A DNA stretch of 64,000 nucleotides from Austropuccinia psidii. Taxonomy: Eukaryota; Basidiomycota; Pucciniomycetes; Pucciniales; Sphaerophragmiaceae. Each line of letters begins with the position of its first letter. Positions within the stretch are counted from its first letter, which is position 1. The stretch spans positions 13,195,319-13,259,318 of the forward strand of contig JALGQZ010000004.1 in NCBI GenBank assembly GCA_023105745.1, given 5' to 3'. This document shows, piece by piece, positions 11,712 through 22,603 of the stretch. The translations under genes and the position numbers were made by a program. The notes under the pieces are model-generated. The model was not told the DNA's origin. It saw nothing but the letters and a program-made list of their open reading frames with translations, and did not search any database.

Positions 11712-13935
11712 ATCATGAGCCATATATAACCCCTAAAATACCTCCCAAAAGGGTTCTAGGCGCTTTATGTAATAATAAAATCATTTACAGAAGGAAAAGC
11801 GTCAGTAAATGATGCCCAAACCAACAAACTATGCCATTCTGAAGCTGATGACAATGTTTTTCCTTCAAACAAAGCTGACACCTCCACAAGAAACCTCAGA
11901 AGAAATTTACAAAGCCGGGAAGATGGCATAAAAATGCACTTCAAAAGAAAGAGTATAAAATACTAGCAGAAATTTGGAAAAATGCATTAACATTTCCCTG
12001 ACTGTGAGAAAGGTTCTTGGCCAGCCCAACAAGTACAAGTTACTGAATTAATGGAACCAATTTATGTAAAAGAAACTGATGCTTTAAACAGAAAAATGCA
12101 GGAAAACAAACCATCAACCATGACAAGAAGTGGCAAAGCCAACCACAGTGCTCAGCAGCAGAAATTACAATATGAAAGAGCAGCCACAAAACCATATAGC
12201 CAGGGCTACAGAATTCCAAATATTCAACACAATGCCATGGAAAATGTGTGTAAGAAGGCCAGAACTATAATTAAAATTCAGAAGAGAGAGGAAGCCAGAT
12301 TAAAATATGAGAAATCATTTCTGAAATTTTGCATGGTATTCTAGCTTTTTATATAGCCATATATAACATAAAACGTCATATTTATGATAAAAATTCAAAT
12401 ATTTTTAATAATATTATAGCCAATAATCTGAGTTTAAGCCAAACAAATGAAACACTTATCTCTTTTTAGAAGTTTTCAAAAGAAATTAAAATGTCAAAAA
12501 GTGATGATTAATTTTCAAGCAAAATAAGTGAACAATCTGTCATTATGAAAAAATTAATGAACAAATATTCTAAATTAAGTATTGATGAAATGATTGAAGC
12601 AAGAATAAACAAAGGCATAGATCTGATTACAGCACATAATACCAAACTCCTTTATGATTATCACGATTCATTTAATGAAGTAAAGACAAATAATTTTTCT
12701 TTGAAAATGTGATTTGATACCTCACAAGAAGATGTATCAAAATTAACAATGAAAATTAATCAATTTATTCCTGATAATACTAGACAAAGAGAATTATGGC
12801 AAGAAATGCAAATAAAAGAAGTAATTTATGAAATTGAGTGAATAAATCTAATACAAGCTTTCCAACATGAATGCCAAACTTCCCCAAGTTGTACTACCAG
12901 TAAAAGAAAAAAACAAATTGAACTACTGCACACTTTTCCAAGAATGTCTACACCTCCCACTCAAAATGAGGGTATAGGAAGTTCACACAAGTATTGGATG
13001 TGAAGAGTTTACAAATAAAAAATGTATTTTACACTTCTTTCCACAAATTGAAGAATTGACAGGACAAGCACTTTCAAAAGAAGTACCAAAACTTAAAGAG
13101 TGGCCTCACTTCAGTGGTGAAGGATGATATGAAAATATTTAATTTTCCATAGCTATTGAAATAATAAAGGAAGACTTCAAATTCCCAGAAATATGGGTAA
13201 AAGAAAGAAATAACACCTTGCTTACTAAATCCTAACATAAATTGTATATCAAGTTAAGACCAGCACATATACACCAAAGCTGGACTTTGTGGAAAGCCCA
13301 AATCATTGACAAATGGGCCAATGATGCTTGGAGGATTAAAGCTAAAAAAAATGAATTTTCAAAATTTCATTCTGCAAAATAGGGAGCATTACCATGGTTT
13401 TGAAAAAAAAGACATACTAACAGCATTATATGCTAACATGTGAGAATTGAGGATCCATATAAAAATTGTGAGAAAATGTGGAGGAGTTTGGAATAATATG
13501 TAAAAGGAAGAACTAACGAAAAGTGTTCACAAAATATATTATCAATATATTCAAAGAAGTAACCACAAGAACAAAAACTGGTCTGGTAGGATTAATCTCA
13601 AAACAAGGTTTAATGAAATATGTAAATATTCTGTGGAGAAAATCTCCAAAATAAAATTTAGTAACATGAAGTTTGAACCTACAGAAAAAATCAGAAAGCG
13701 CCATATTTGCCATATCATCACCCATTTTGTCAATAAATGTACAAAAAGATTGAAAATAAATGAGATTGACATTTAAAAAGGACCTGATGAGCATCAAAAT
13801 TATGTGAATGAAGAAAATAAAATGATAAATAATAAATATTTCTTGAATCATGAGATAATATAGTAAATATCAATTTCAAATTTGACATCATGGAATCTTA
13901 CTCCCACTTACCACTGTTGAGTAATACTTAACTTG
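11712..13935 (+). pseudogene. Element B gag remnant
   Basis: Aligns with gag of element D from its start region to beyond the zinc knuckle. The gag ATG is lost (TTTCCTTCAACAAG where D has ATGCCTACAACCAG). A piece at 12051-12344 starts in the gag frame and shifts into the overlapping accessory frame at PYSQGYRIP. The capsid block LKEWPHFSGEG is near 13090-13125. The zinc knuckle CHICHIITHFVNKC near 13705-13740 keeps its spacing. Many stops are present. It ends at the insertion point of element C. Confidence 0.8.
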
Positions 13936-13940
13936 AATTA

Positions 13941-15853
13941 TGTAAGATCTGTCTATGAAACGTTTGATAATATTACTATTAATCAACAATACTATGACTG
14001 TTCTGATGAAATAGAATAATAAGATTATTATAACCACAATTAAATAATTCTTCAACTGATCATTTCTTTTACTTGTTATACACTACTAGTGATTATAAAA
14101 GTATGCAGTAATTATCTACAAGAATCAATTACAAGAAGTATCAAATAATAAAACCTCATTATTGGAAGAATGAAATTATTTTAATGTATAATTATCTTTT
14201 ACAAGAATAACTATAAATACAATTCTTGAAGAAAGAAATACTAGAGAAAGACTTTAAGAATTAATTATAAACCACTCACTAAGACTCATTGAACCTTGTA
14301 AAGAAGATAGTAGAGAGATTTGATGGATAAATTGTGGATTTAAAACATCCAAATTTATCTATAACAATATTGAAGAAATATATATTTGAGTTCTATTATT
14401 TAATGTTTTTCTGATTTACCTTCAAATAATGAAAAACCTAAGAAAATATTCAACCAATGATTACTTGTTGGTAACAAAGATATAATTGGATAACAAGATG
14501 ATTGGGAAAAAACAGCAAGAGGAAGCCTCTTTCAATTCAAAAACAGATCACAGAGGCGTTCCATGGAGCAAACTAAAAGACCAGTGGGTGAAAAACAACA
14601 ATACTTTTTGGATTGATGATTGTATCATATATTGTCATGTAAGATTATCATAATTACACAATTAAGGCTTTATGTTACTACCAACCTATTTATGGTTAAG
14701 AAGAAAAGGAGTGAAAACTTGAAATCTTCTTTTATTTCAAAAAATACATTAATTTATCAAATTTATCATTGTTATTAGAAGTTTCATCACAGGTTGTATT
14801 TTATGTGAAATTTTGAAGATTCAGTGTTTCACGTGGAATCATCAAAAATGGAATGTGAGTAAAGCTTTTAATTTTAATTATAAAAAATAATTATCTTTGG
14901 TTTAATTTTGAGTAATAAAATTCTCCATTTGTAATGAAATCTTCAGAAAGATTCATTAATAATTGTATTTTTAATGAGTTTTAAAGTTTTTACCTCATTT
15001 CTATGTAGACTTGCAAATAGCACAGTATGGCAGGTTGCTATGAAGTAAATAAATGGATAATTGTACAAAAAAGGTTTCAATTACTCTTTTAAGGTTTATC
15101 CATGGAAAAAAATTAATAATTGACATAGTTGTTCAAGTCTAAGTTGCTCTTTACCTCCTTGTCATGTCAAAATAGCAGCTTATTTTCAATTTTCTTATAA
15201 TTTGATGGGAGTTTGACTTGGTAACTAGGTTCCCAAAAGGGTTTAGTATAGCAATTGGGCCATTATCAGCCATGGATCCAAGCTGTAGAGCTATCCACAC
15301 CTCAGAGGCCTCAGAAGCTGGGTAACCTGGCCCTCTTTGATGTCTTTTGTCCCCCTTAGCTATTTTCACATCAAAAATAGAAATTCAGGCTTCAAGACTG
15401 ATATCCACCATGGGTATATCAAAACTGTATGTAAGGATACCATAATATTAAGCTCCATAAACATGCATAACACTATCCTTAGTGTACATGTAACCTGGGA
15501 TTTCTCACATTCCATTATTTTGGTGGGAAATTGAGAAAAACAAAAATTTTCACAATTCTTTTATGTGGTATTGATGATATGGTATTCAAGTATTTTCCAT
15601 ATTACCACCTCATAGAGTTAATTTAAGATTATTTGTTCTATGGAGCTACCATAGGTGAAATTTTCTGTAGAATCCAAATCTGGCCTTAAATCCATGGATT
15701 TCTTTACTCACAAAAGTTTTATTCACCGTTTTTGAAATAAAAAACAATGAATTTTGAATATATGCATGACTTATGGGTTATGCACAGTTCAGAATTTATA
15801 TTCAAGATAATTGTAGCCTACTTGGGTATGTATAATATACCTCAAGGCTCACA
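13941..15853 (-). repeat. 3' LTR of element C
   Basis: Plus-strand ends are TGTAAGATCTGTC and AAGGCTCACA, so it is TGTGAGCC...CTTACA on the element strand, 1,913 bp. It carries GATTCAGTGTTTCACGTGG at 14818-14836, which includes a CACGTG E-box-like hexamer that the 5' LTR copy lacks. It is clearly diverged from the 5' LTR, which means an old insertion. ORFs inside (for example 15151-15369) are not supported. Confidence 0.88.
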
Positions 15854-15870
15854 TCCCCTCCCACCAAAAA
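15854..15870 (-). other. Polypurine tract of element C
   Basis: On the minus strand TTTTTTGGTGGGAGGGGA lies directly against the TG of the 3' LTR. This is the normal place for the primer of plus-strand DNA synthesis in LTR elements. Confidence 0.8.
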
Positions 15871-15995
15871 ATAAAATTGTACTACAATTTATCAATGATA
15901 TTGAGAATAAAAAGGCCCCAAAGGGGGTTAATGTCCACAGTCCAACCTCTTTGAATTACTCAGATCAAAATTTCAAAGAACATTCATAGACATAT

Positions 15996-18249
15996 TCAGG
16001 CTTGTGGCCTTCTTGAATGTCTAAATCTTCTCAATAGTTTAGCTGATTCAGATATTTCTGATTCTGCCAGCCATTTATCGTCATGTACTGCATTTCTATA
16101 TTTAAAAAGATATTATCTTTGATTTTTACCCCTAAGTCTTCTTTCTTTAATGACTTTCTCTATCTCTTTGTCTTCACTGTGTTCCAATGGTGGTACAGCT
16201 AAAGGAGCTGTGTTCCTCAAAGGACAAAACTCTTTACCAGCTGGTTGATAAGGTTTTATCAGGATGAATTGAAAAGTGGGGTGTTTATCTTTGAATTCAA
16301 AACTTAATTCCGCTTGAACTGCATTGGTTCCATGTAAGGCAGAAATAACAGAAAGTCCTAAATAAGAATCTTTTAATTTCTTTGGGCCTTTGATATTATT
16401 AAATTTCAAGGTTGAAACTAGAGCCAAGTCCCCTATTTTGAAGTCTGGTACTTTATGACTCTTGTCCCACTTCTGTGTTTCATAGTCAAAAGCAAAATTG
16501 ATGATTTTTTTTGCATGGTGTTTTACTTTATCAAGAATCATTTTGAAGCTGGAATCTGTAGGATGGTTGTCAATTAAGTCTTTCCTCAGTGTGTCTGCTG
16601 GGAGTCTTGGATTCCATCCTTTTTTTAACATAGCAGGAGTCTGACCTGTGGAAGAATGGACTGATTTATTATATGCCAACTCCAATGCAGGTATTAGAGT
16701 GCACCAGTCATGGGCAAAGCCATCTGAGTATTTGAATTCTAATCCATAAGCACATAATCTCTTGATCATAACCTCTAAAATTTGAATCATTCTTTCTGCT
16801 AGCCCATCAGTTTGAGGGTGATATGATGTAGAAAATGATAACTTGGTCCTCAACAATCTATGAAGATTGGTCCAAAGTGCAGATGTGAATTTAGGATACC
16901 TGACACTTATGATATTCTTAAATAACCCTATATGAGAAATAACTCTATTCCATGAAAGAAGAGCTTTATGGGTAGCAGTGTCATCTTAATGACATGTTCA
17001 GAATATGGGAGTTTTGCTATATCTGTCTTCAATGACTAAGCAAGCATTATAAACTCTGTCACCACTTGGAGGGAGTGCAGTGACACAATCCATGTGAAAG
17101 ACTTCCCAAAGGTATTTTGGTTCTTGAATAACAATCATAAGTCCAAATTTCTTGCCTGTACTCCTGTTTGTTTTTTGGCATCTATCACAAGTATAGAAAT
17201 ATTCAATGTTTCCTTCTCTCCAAGATGGCCACCACGCACAGTTTTTTACTTTCTCAAGTGTTCTTTCTTCTGACAGATTTCCAGAATAGATGCTATCATG
17301 ACACTCATGAGAAATTGTATTGATAAGTAATTTACTACAAAATGTCATTACACAAAAATGTTTGGTCCTGTGGTAGATTATTCCATCAAACAAGTGAAAT
17401 CTTCCTTCAGAATAGGAAGTTCTCCATTCTTTGTCTAATGAAATAACCAAAGCTGTATCTTTTCAGTCTTTATCTAGCAAGGATGTCAAGATATGGAAAT
17501 TCCTTCCCTGCTTATAAGATTTCCTGACTTCCTCAAAGAATTCAGTCTCAATATTAGTTATTTTAATTCCTTCAATTGGAATCTGTGGTTCTTCTTACAA
17601 AGGCACATAAGCTGGGTTATCAGGATTATTGGCTAAAGCCCACCTACTAAGTCAATCATCATTCTTATGAATAATTCCTGCTTCATTGACTATAGTCATG
17701 TTTCCTCTATATTCTTGGATGGCTATCTGCCATCTCAAAATATGTCTGTTGGGTGTCTTCATGTTAAGAAGTGATTTCACTTCATTACAGTCAGTTATCA
17801 CTTCAAAAAACTTCCATCAAGATAATAATTTAATTTTTCAGGTGATCATACCAAGCTTAAGCATTCCATTTTGCTTGCACCATATCTTGCTTCTGTTGGT
17901 TTAACTTACCTTGAGGTATAACAAATTGGTTGTTCTGTAGGCTTGTCATAAGTAATTTGGACTTTGTGTAGGGCTTCTCCCAATCCATCTCCACATGCAT
18001 CAATGTACAATTTAAAAGTTTTGTTCCAGTCTGAATGAGGAGTAAAGGTGCTTCTCTAACAGCTTTCATTATCTTCTCATAAGATTTGATTCTTTCTTGT
18101 GTTATCTCAAATACTGTCTGTTGATCACAAATTCTATAGAGTAATTTGGCTATAAGTGAAAAGTCCTTCAAATGTTGCCTATAATAGCTGGCAAATCCAA
18201 GAAAATTCCTCATTTATTTCTTATTCTGGGGTATTGGCTTAGGTAATAC
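15996..18249 (-). pseudogene. Element C pol, 3' part: RNase H, integrase, chromodomain-like tail
   Basis: The stop codon lies at 15996-15998, after a chromodomain-like tail (DDKWLAESEISESAKLL). Integrase is read at 16113-17450: a zinc-binding block with CDRCQK near 17180, the first catalytic Asp in HMDCVTALPPSGD near 17070-17100, and [14 protein letters not shown] near 16790-16830 with the catalytic Glu. [20 protein letters not shown] marks the C-terminal domain. RNase H and the end of RT are at 17857-18213 (FLGFASYYRQHLKDF). Stops near 16113 and several shifts break it. Element N cuts it at 18249. Confidence 0.85.
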
Positions 18250-19747
18250 TGTCAGCCTGTGACTCAAAACAGAGCACCAGCATGACATCCAACATACCAT
18301 AAGTAATGGTATGAGGAGTATTGGACAAATATAGCCAATAAAAGTAAATTATAAAGAGGAAACCTCCTCAAATATAATAAGAAAGGACAAAGATATGCCC
18401 TATCAAAGATAAGACCAAATAAGCAAAAACTCTTATTCTAGCCTCTAATCTAACTTATACATATTTCATGAAACCCCAACCAGAATGGTTTTTTTTATTG
18501 AAGCTCTAAGGTAGAGCTATCCAATGGTATCATCTATTCATATGTAGCACTCCTAAATCAGGAGATACCATTATACCACCTTTTTTCCACCAACAACCCC
18601 TCAAAGGTGTAGGAGGGCTTGTACAAAACTGTACAAAAGTACAGCCAAATTGAAGGTCTGAGTGAGAGCTTTAATTTGAGATACCTTAGACCCCTCTATC
18701 TTCCAAATTGACAGAGGGATCTTGGTTTAAAGGTTTACATCTCAAAATACAGGATTTCTGAAACTAACCATATAAAGAAACCCCTGTATCTTTGGAATAT
18801 ATTCATACAGTTGTAAAGTGTTGTATATCAAACTGTAGATCTAATCAAGCCCTACAATACTGTATAATTGGAATACAGATATCTTCTAAATTAGAGAAGA
18901 TATCTGGCTTGGAAGGTTTTGAAGCCTCATACTGATGTACAAAAATACATCCAAAAACTTAAAGTCCTTATAGCTTTTGCTATCTTAGAGAAGGGTAAGC
19001 ATGAAGCATATCAAATTGAAGATCTCATTAAGCCCTTCAATTCTGTGCTCTTGGATTCTTGATATCTCAAAAACTGACTAAGATATCTTGGTTGGAAGTA
19101 TTTTGACAGATACTGGTCTGTACCAAACCTGTACCAACCAGTACTGGCTTGATACTTAAAATAATGGTTGTTTAAAGCTTAAACCCGCCCAGAATGACTA
19201 ATATTAGTCATCTAGACACTCTGGACACGTCACAATGGTGCTGACGTGGCCTGTGAAGAGTTTTTCACCCTGTATTGATCCAGAAAGATCATTTGTGGTC
19301 CAAAAACCACAATTCTGACTATGCTGACGTCAGAATTGATAGTACAGAACCACAACACAGCCTCCAGAGTGAAAATTTTCACTCTGTAGACATGTGAAGA
19401 GCCTACCAGTCTTTCACAGTCCTCAGAGGAGATAAAAGCAGGTCTTTCCTCACTGGAAAAGACTCATCTTATAATGAATTAACATCCTTACATAGTAAAA
19501 ATGTCTTATACCAGTAGTACTCTTGGGATTATATTGATATAATTAAAATAATTAATTATTGTAGTGATTTTCACAGTCAATTGATATTAAATCATTGCAA
19601 CCCAGGTTCTCAATAGATTCATCACCACTGTTATCATATTACAGTAGAACCTGTTTAATATTATTAAAAATTATTTTTTGTGTGTCACAGTCATAGTGCT
19701 AGCTTGTATTTACTATTTTTAAGCTACTACATAGACTCACCCTGACA
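18250..19747 (+). repeat. 5' LTR of element N
   Basis: Begins TGTCAGCCTGTGACTC and ends ATAGACTCACCCTGACA; the terminal six bases TGTCAG/CTGACA form a perfect inverted repeat. The same LTR type is found as a solo copy at 51254-54530. It carries a promoter-like region near 19225-19440 (listed separately). Confidence 0.95.
19225..19445 (+). promoter_or_regulatory. Promoter-like U3 region of N LTR with CRE-type sites and TATA-like box
   Basis: Three ACGT-core motifs lie within about 110 bases: ACACGTCAC near 19226-19234, CTGACGTGGC at 19241-19250 and the full palindrome TGACGTCA at 19325-19332. An inverted repeat TTGTGGT/ACCACAA (19293-19312) lies between them. About 100 bases downstream GAGATAAAAGCAGG (near 19430-19443) could be the TATA box. 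TGACGTCA is the classical bZIP (CREB/ATF) binding site. All are kept in the right LTR (TGACGTCA at 25331-25338). Function is inferred. Confidence 0.55.
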
Positions 19748-19765
19748 TTTTGGGGGCCTGGCCGT
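19748..19765 (+). other. Primer-binding region of element N
   Basis: Immediately after the LTR comes TTTTGGGGGCCTGGCCGT. The same block follows the 5' LTRs of C, D and E, although their LTRs differ. This is the position of the minus-strand primer-binding site. The TGG that should pair with tRNA CCA is present, but I cannot name the tRNA. Confidence 0.65.
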
Positions 19766-20020
19766 TGTTTTAACCTATTCTGGACCTATTTTGGCGATTT
19801 TTGGATCATTTTCACTATTTTTGAAGGTTTTTTACTATAAAAGTAAATACAATTTCGAGTTTTTTTTTCATTTTTAAACTAATTTTCATCTCTTATATTA
19901 TAAAAATATAATATATATTTTTTATATATTATATTTTATCAAAATATATTAAATAATATATTCTTTTGATTTTTGAGTATTTATACTCTTCAAAGCTTTA
20001 AATTGCAATTTTCACAAAAA

Positions 20021-20860
20021 TTAATAATAATAAGTAATTATTATTAACTTCTCAAACTTATTTTTATATACAAATAGTATATTTAAATAGAAAGTATAAT
20101 TAATTTTTACCAAATTGTGTAAAATTAATTTAAATCATAATATTTATTGTAAACCAACAATAAATATTTAAATAATAATTTTATTATTATTTCAATTCTT
20201 TAATATTCAAATTGAATATTATTGAAGAAGAATCCTTTCTACTCAAGTTGAGGGAAAATTCATCAATTTTAATAATAATAAGTAATTATTATTAACTTCT
20301 CAAACTTATTTTTATATACAAATAGTATATTTAAATAGAAATTATAATTAATTTTGACCAAATTGTGTAAAATTAATTTAAATCATAATATTTATTGTAA
20401 ACCAACAATAAATATTTAAATAATAATTTTATTATTATTTCAATTCTTTAATATTCAAATTGAATATTATTGAAGAAGAATCCTTTCTACTCAAGTTGAG
20501 GAAAAATTCATCAAGTTTTTTTTTTAAATAAAAAAAATAAATAAATAAATAAATAAAAAAATAAATTTCAACAATAATAAGTCATTATTATCAATTTTTC
20601 ACAAAAATAATAATAATTAGTAATTATTATTAAATTTTTCAAACATATTTTCATATAAAAATAGTATATTCAAATAAAAATATAATTATTTTTTGTCACT
20701 TTGTGTAAAATTTATTTTGAATTAGGATATTTATTGGGAAACCAGAAATAAATATTGGAATAATAAGTTCATCATTATTCTAATTCTTTAATATTGAAGA
20801 TCAATATTATTTAATACAATCTGTTCTTTCTTAAACTGAGGAGGAAATTGATTGAAATTT
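20021..20860 (+). repeat. Tandem repeat in the N leader: two 248-bp units and a third diverged unit
   Basis: Unit 1 starts at 20021 (TTAATAATAATAAGTAATTA), unit 2 at 20269 with the same start; each runs through TTATTGTAAACCAACAATAA and TTGAAGAAGAATCCTTTCT. The two are nearly identical. After a low-complexity AAAT run (20520-20575), a third, clearly diverged unit starts near 20606. The units are AT-rich, with short inverted repeats such as TTATTG/CAATAA. No coding frame is evident. The rest of the leader (19766-20020 and 20861-21200) is AT-rich, with no feature seen. Confidence 0.85.
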
Positions 20861-21285
20861 GTTTTATTTGATAAATAATCAAACAACAACAGAAGAAAAC
20901 TTAATCATACAACAAAATTATTGTATGATTAAGATATAGACCCTTTTCTTTCCTCTAAAGAAGGAAAAATTGTAACTATTAACAGTTGATTTTTCCATTT
21001 CAATAAGTAAATAACTTATCAATAATATTCAAGTTTAATAATATAAGCTTTTAATATTAAATACTTTACTCATAAAAATAAGTGAAACAAAACTGTTATT
21101 TCTTCAAAAAATAAAAAATAAAATAATAATAATAATAAATAATTAAAACTCAAATATCAAACCAAATTCAGAAGAAATAACAGTAAGGAATTGGAAATTT
21201 TGTTTATTCAAATTGAATTACAAACCTTCTCCATTTTCTTTCAAAGTGGAAAAAATACATTCCATTTGGGACAAAATCACAGTGA

Positions 21286-21752
21286 AATTCATCTGTACCA
21301 GCCTCAAAGACAAGGAGGCAGTACCAACTCCCAAGCAAATTGCCAAAGAGTATAAAGCAGAAATCAGTCCAAGGGCCTTTTAAAGGTAAAGAAGCCTTGG
21401 AAAATACAGAATTTTTGTCTTTTGTCATTTTTTAACATGACAACTCCATTTCTCAGAGATCTTGGATACCCAAGAAATCAGCCAGAAATCTGGCAAAGAA
21501 GAAACAGAGGGAGAAGGCCACCCCCTTCTGGATCAAATAACCAACAAAGGACTTATTATCAGGAAAATCCTGCTCATAGTCCCACCCCAAACCAAATTCA
21601 GCCCAGTCCAACAAAAAAATTGGACAGATGCAGGGAAAATAACTCATATTCATGTACTCCTAAAAGACTTTTCCACATGGAGTATGGACAACAAAACCTT
21701 AACCATGGCAGTATCATGGGAGGAAATTGGAATAATGAGGCAAAAAATATGA
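21286..21752 (+). CDS. Possible spliced accessory ORF of element N overlapping gag
   Basis: An open leader frame (21286-21385) ends with AAAG before GTAAAG, a near-consensus 5' splice site. TTTCTCAG at 21449-21456 is a matching 3' splice site, giving a 71-nt intron that contains the gag ATG (21437). Spliced in this phase, reading continues in a frame other than gag (ILDTQEISQKSGKEETEG) for about 98 codons to a stop at 21752. A second leader frame (around 21243-21382, IHSIWDKITVKF) is also open but ends in TAA before the donor. The layout matches A, C and D, but here I am less sure of it. No domain is recognised. Confidence 0.4.
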
Positions 21753-22603
21753 GTCAATCTTATTACTTGCCAAAATATTCTGGAAGAAATGAAAAGTTGG
21801 AATCTCAACAGCCATTTCATACTCTCAGAAGAGACTTGAATCAGAGGGAACCAAACAGAAATCCAAGCCATAGAGAATTCTTGGCATATGGAAGAGCCCA
21901 ATCTGATTCAGGATCACCAAGGCATGGAAGAAGAAATTCCATCTTTCCCACATAAGTCCAACAGCTACAGGACTTGAAATCCAAAGGACAATATTTCCAG
22001 GACTCTCCAGTCATCCCTGGTGGTTTCCAGCAGAGGACATGGAGCCCTAGTAGAAAACAAGAATTCTTTCAGGAAGGAGAAGATAGAATGAGATCCTTTG
22101 ATGAAACAATGAATAAAATTAGTCCAAGAGGAACACAAATCCTAAAAGACACTGTACCTACCAATAGTGTTAGCTCAGAATCAATTGATCCTCAGCTTAA
22201 GCCTATTGATGACAAAATACCCCCTCAAAAATTTGAAACCACAGATTCCAGAGGTAGTAGTTTCATATGGTCCAACATGGGTAAATTCATGGATTGGACA
22301 TATGATCATGTTCAAGAAGTGACTTCAGAAATGAAAACACTGAAGGAAGAAAATTCCTTCCAAGAAACAGTCATAGAAGACTTGAACACAAATCTATCCA
22401 GAATCTGGGCAGAATTTGAAACTAAAAACAAACAGTTGAACTCAATACTAGAGGAAAAACAAGCTGTGAGAAGATATTTAAGAAATATCCAATATCAACA
22501 GGAAATCCTGGAAAAGAAGTGGATTTTCTCTATAAAAAGGAGGAAAAAGAAGATAATTTCTTCCCTCAAACAACTCAAGATGATAAACCAATCACCAAAG
22601 TAA
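21437..22603 (+). CDS. Element N gag, N-terminal region (one in-frame stop)
   Basis: I chose the ATG at 21437 (MTTPFLRDLGYPRNQPE). The frame stops at TAA 21953-21955 and, after it, runs on in the same frame to 22603, so a single stop interrupts about 388 codons. The N-terminal part is rich in Arg, Gln, Asn and Pro; the later part (about 22290-22560) is Glu/Lys-rich and probably a coiled coil. The core of Gag follows in a different frame (-1 relative to this one) with an open overlap of 22426-22600. Either a mutation or programmed shifting could account for the change; I see no canonical slippery heptamer in phase. Confidence 0.75.

Noticed and set aside
20520..20575. AAAT-type microsatellite in the N leader
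   Set aside because: Simple low-complexity run; noted only within the leader entry.
21204..21428. Minus-strand ORF just upstream of N gag
   Set aside because: It is the reverse of the N leader exon, whose plus-strand frames fit the splice sites; no independent support.
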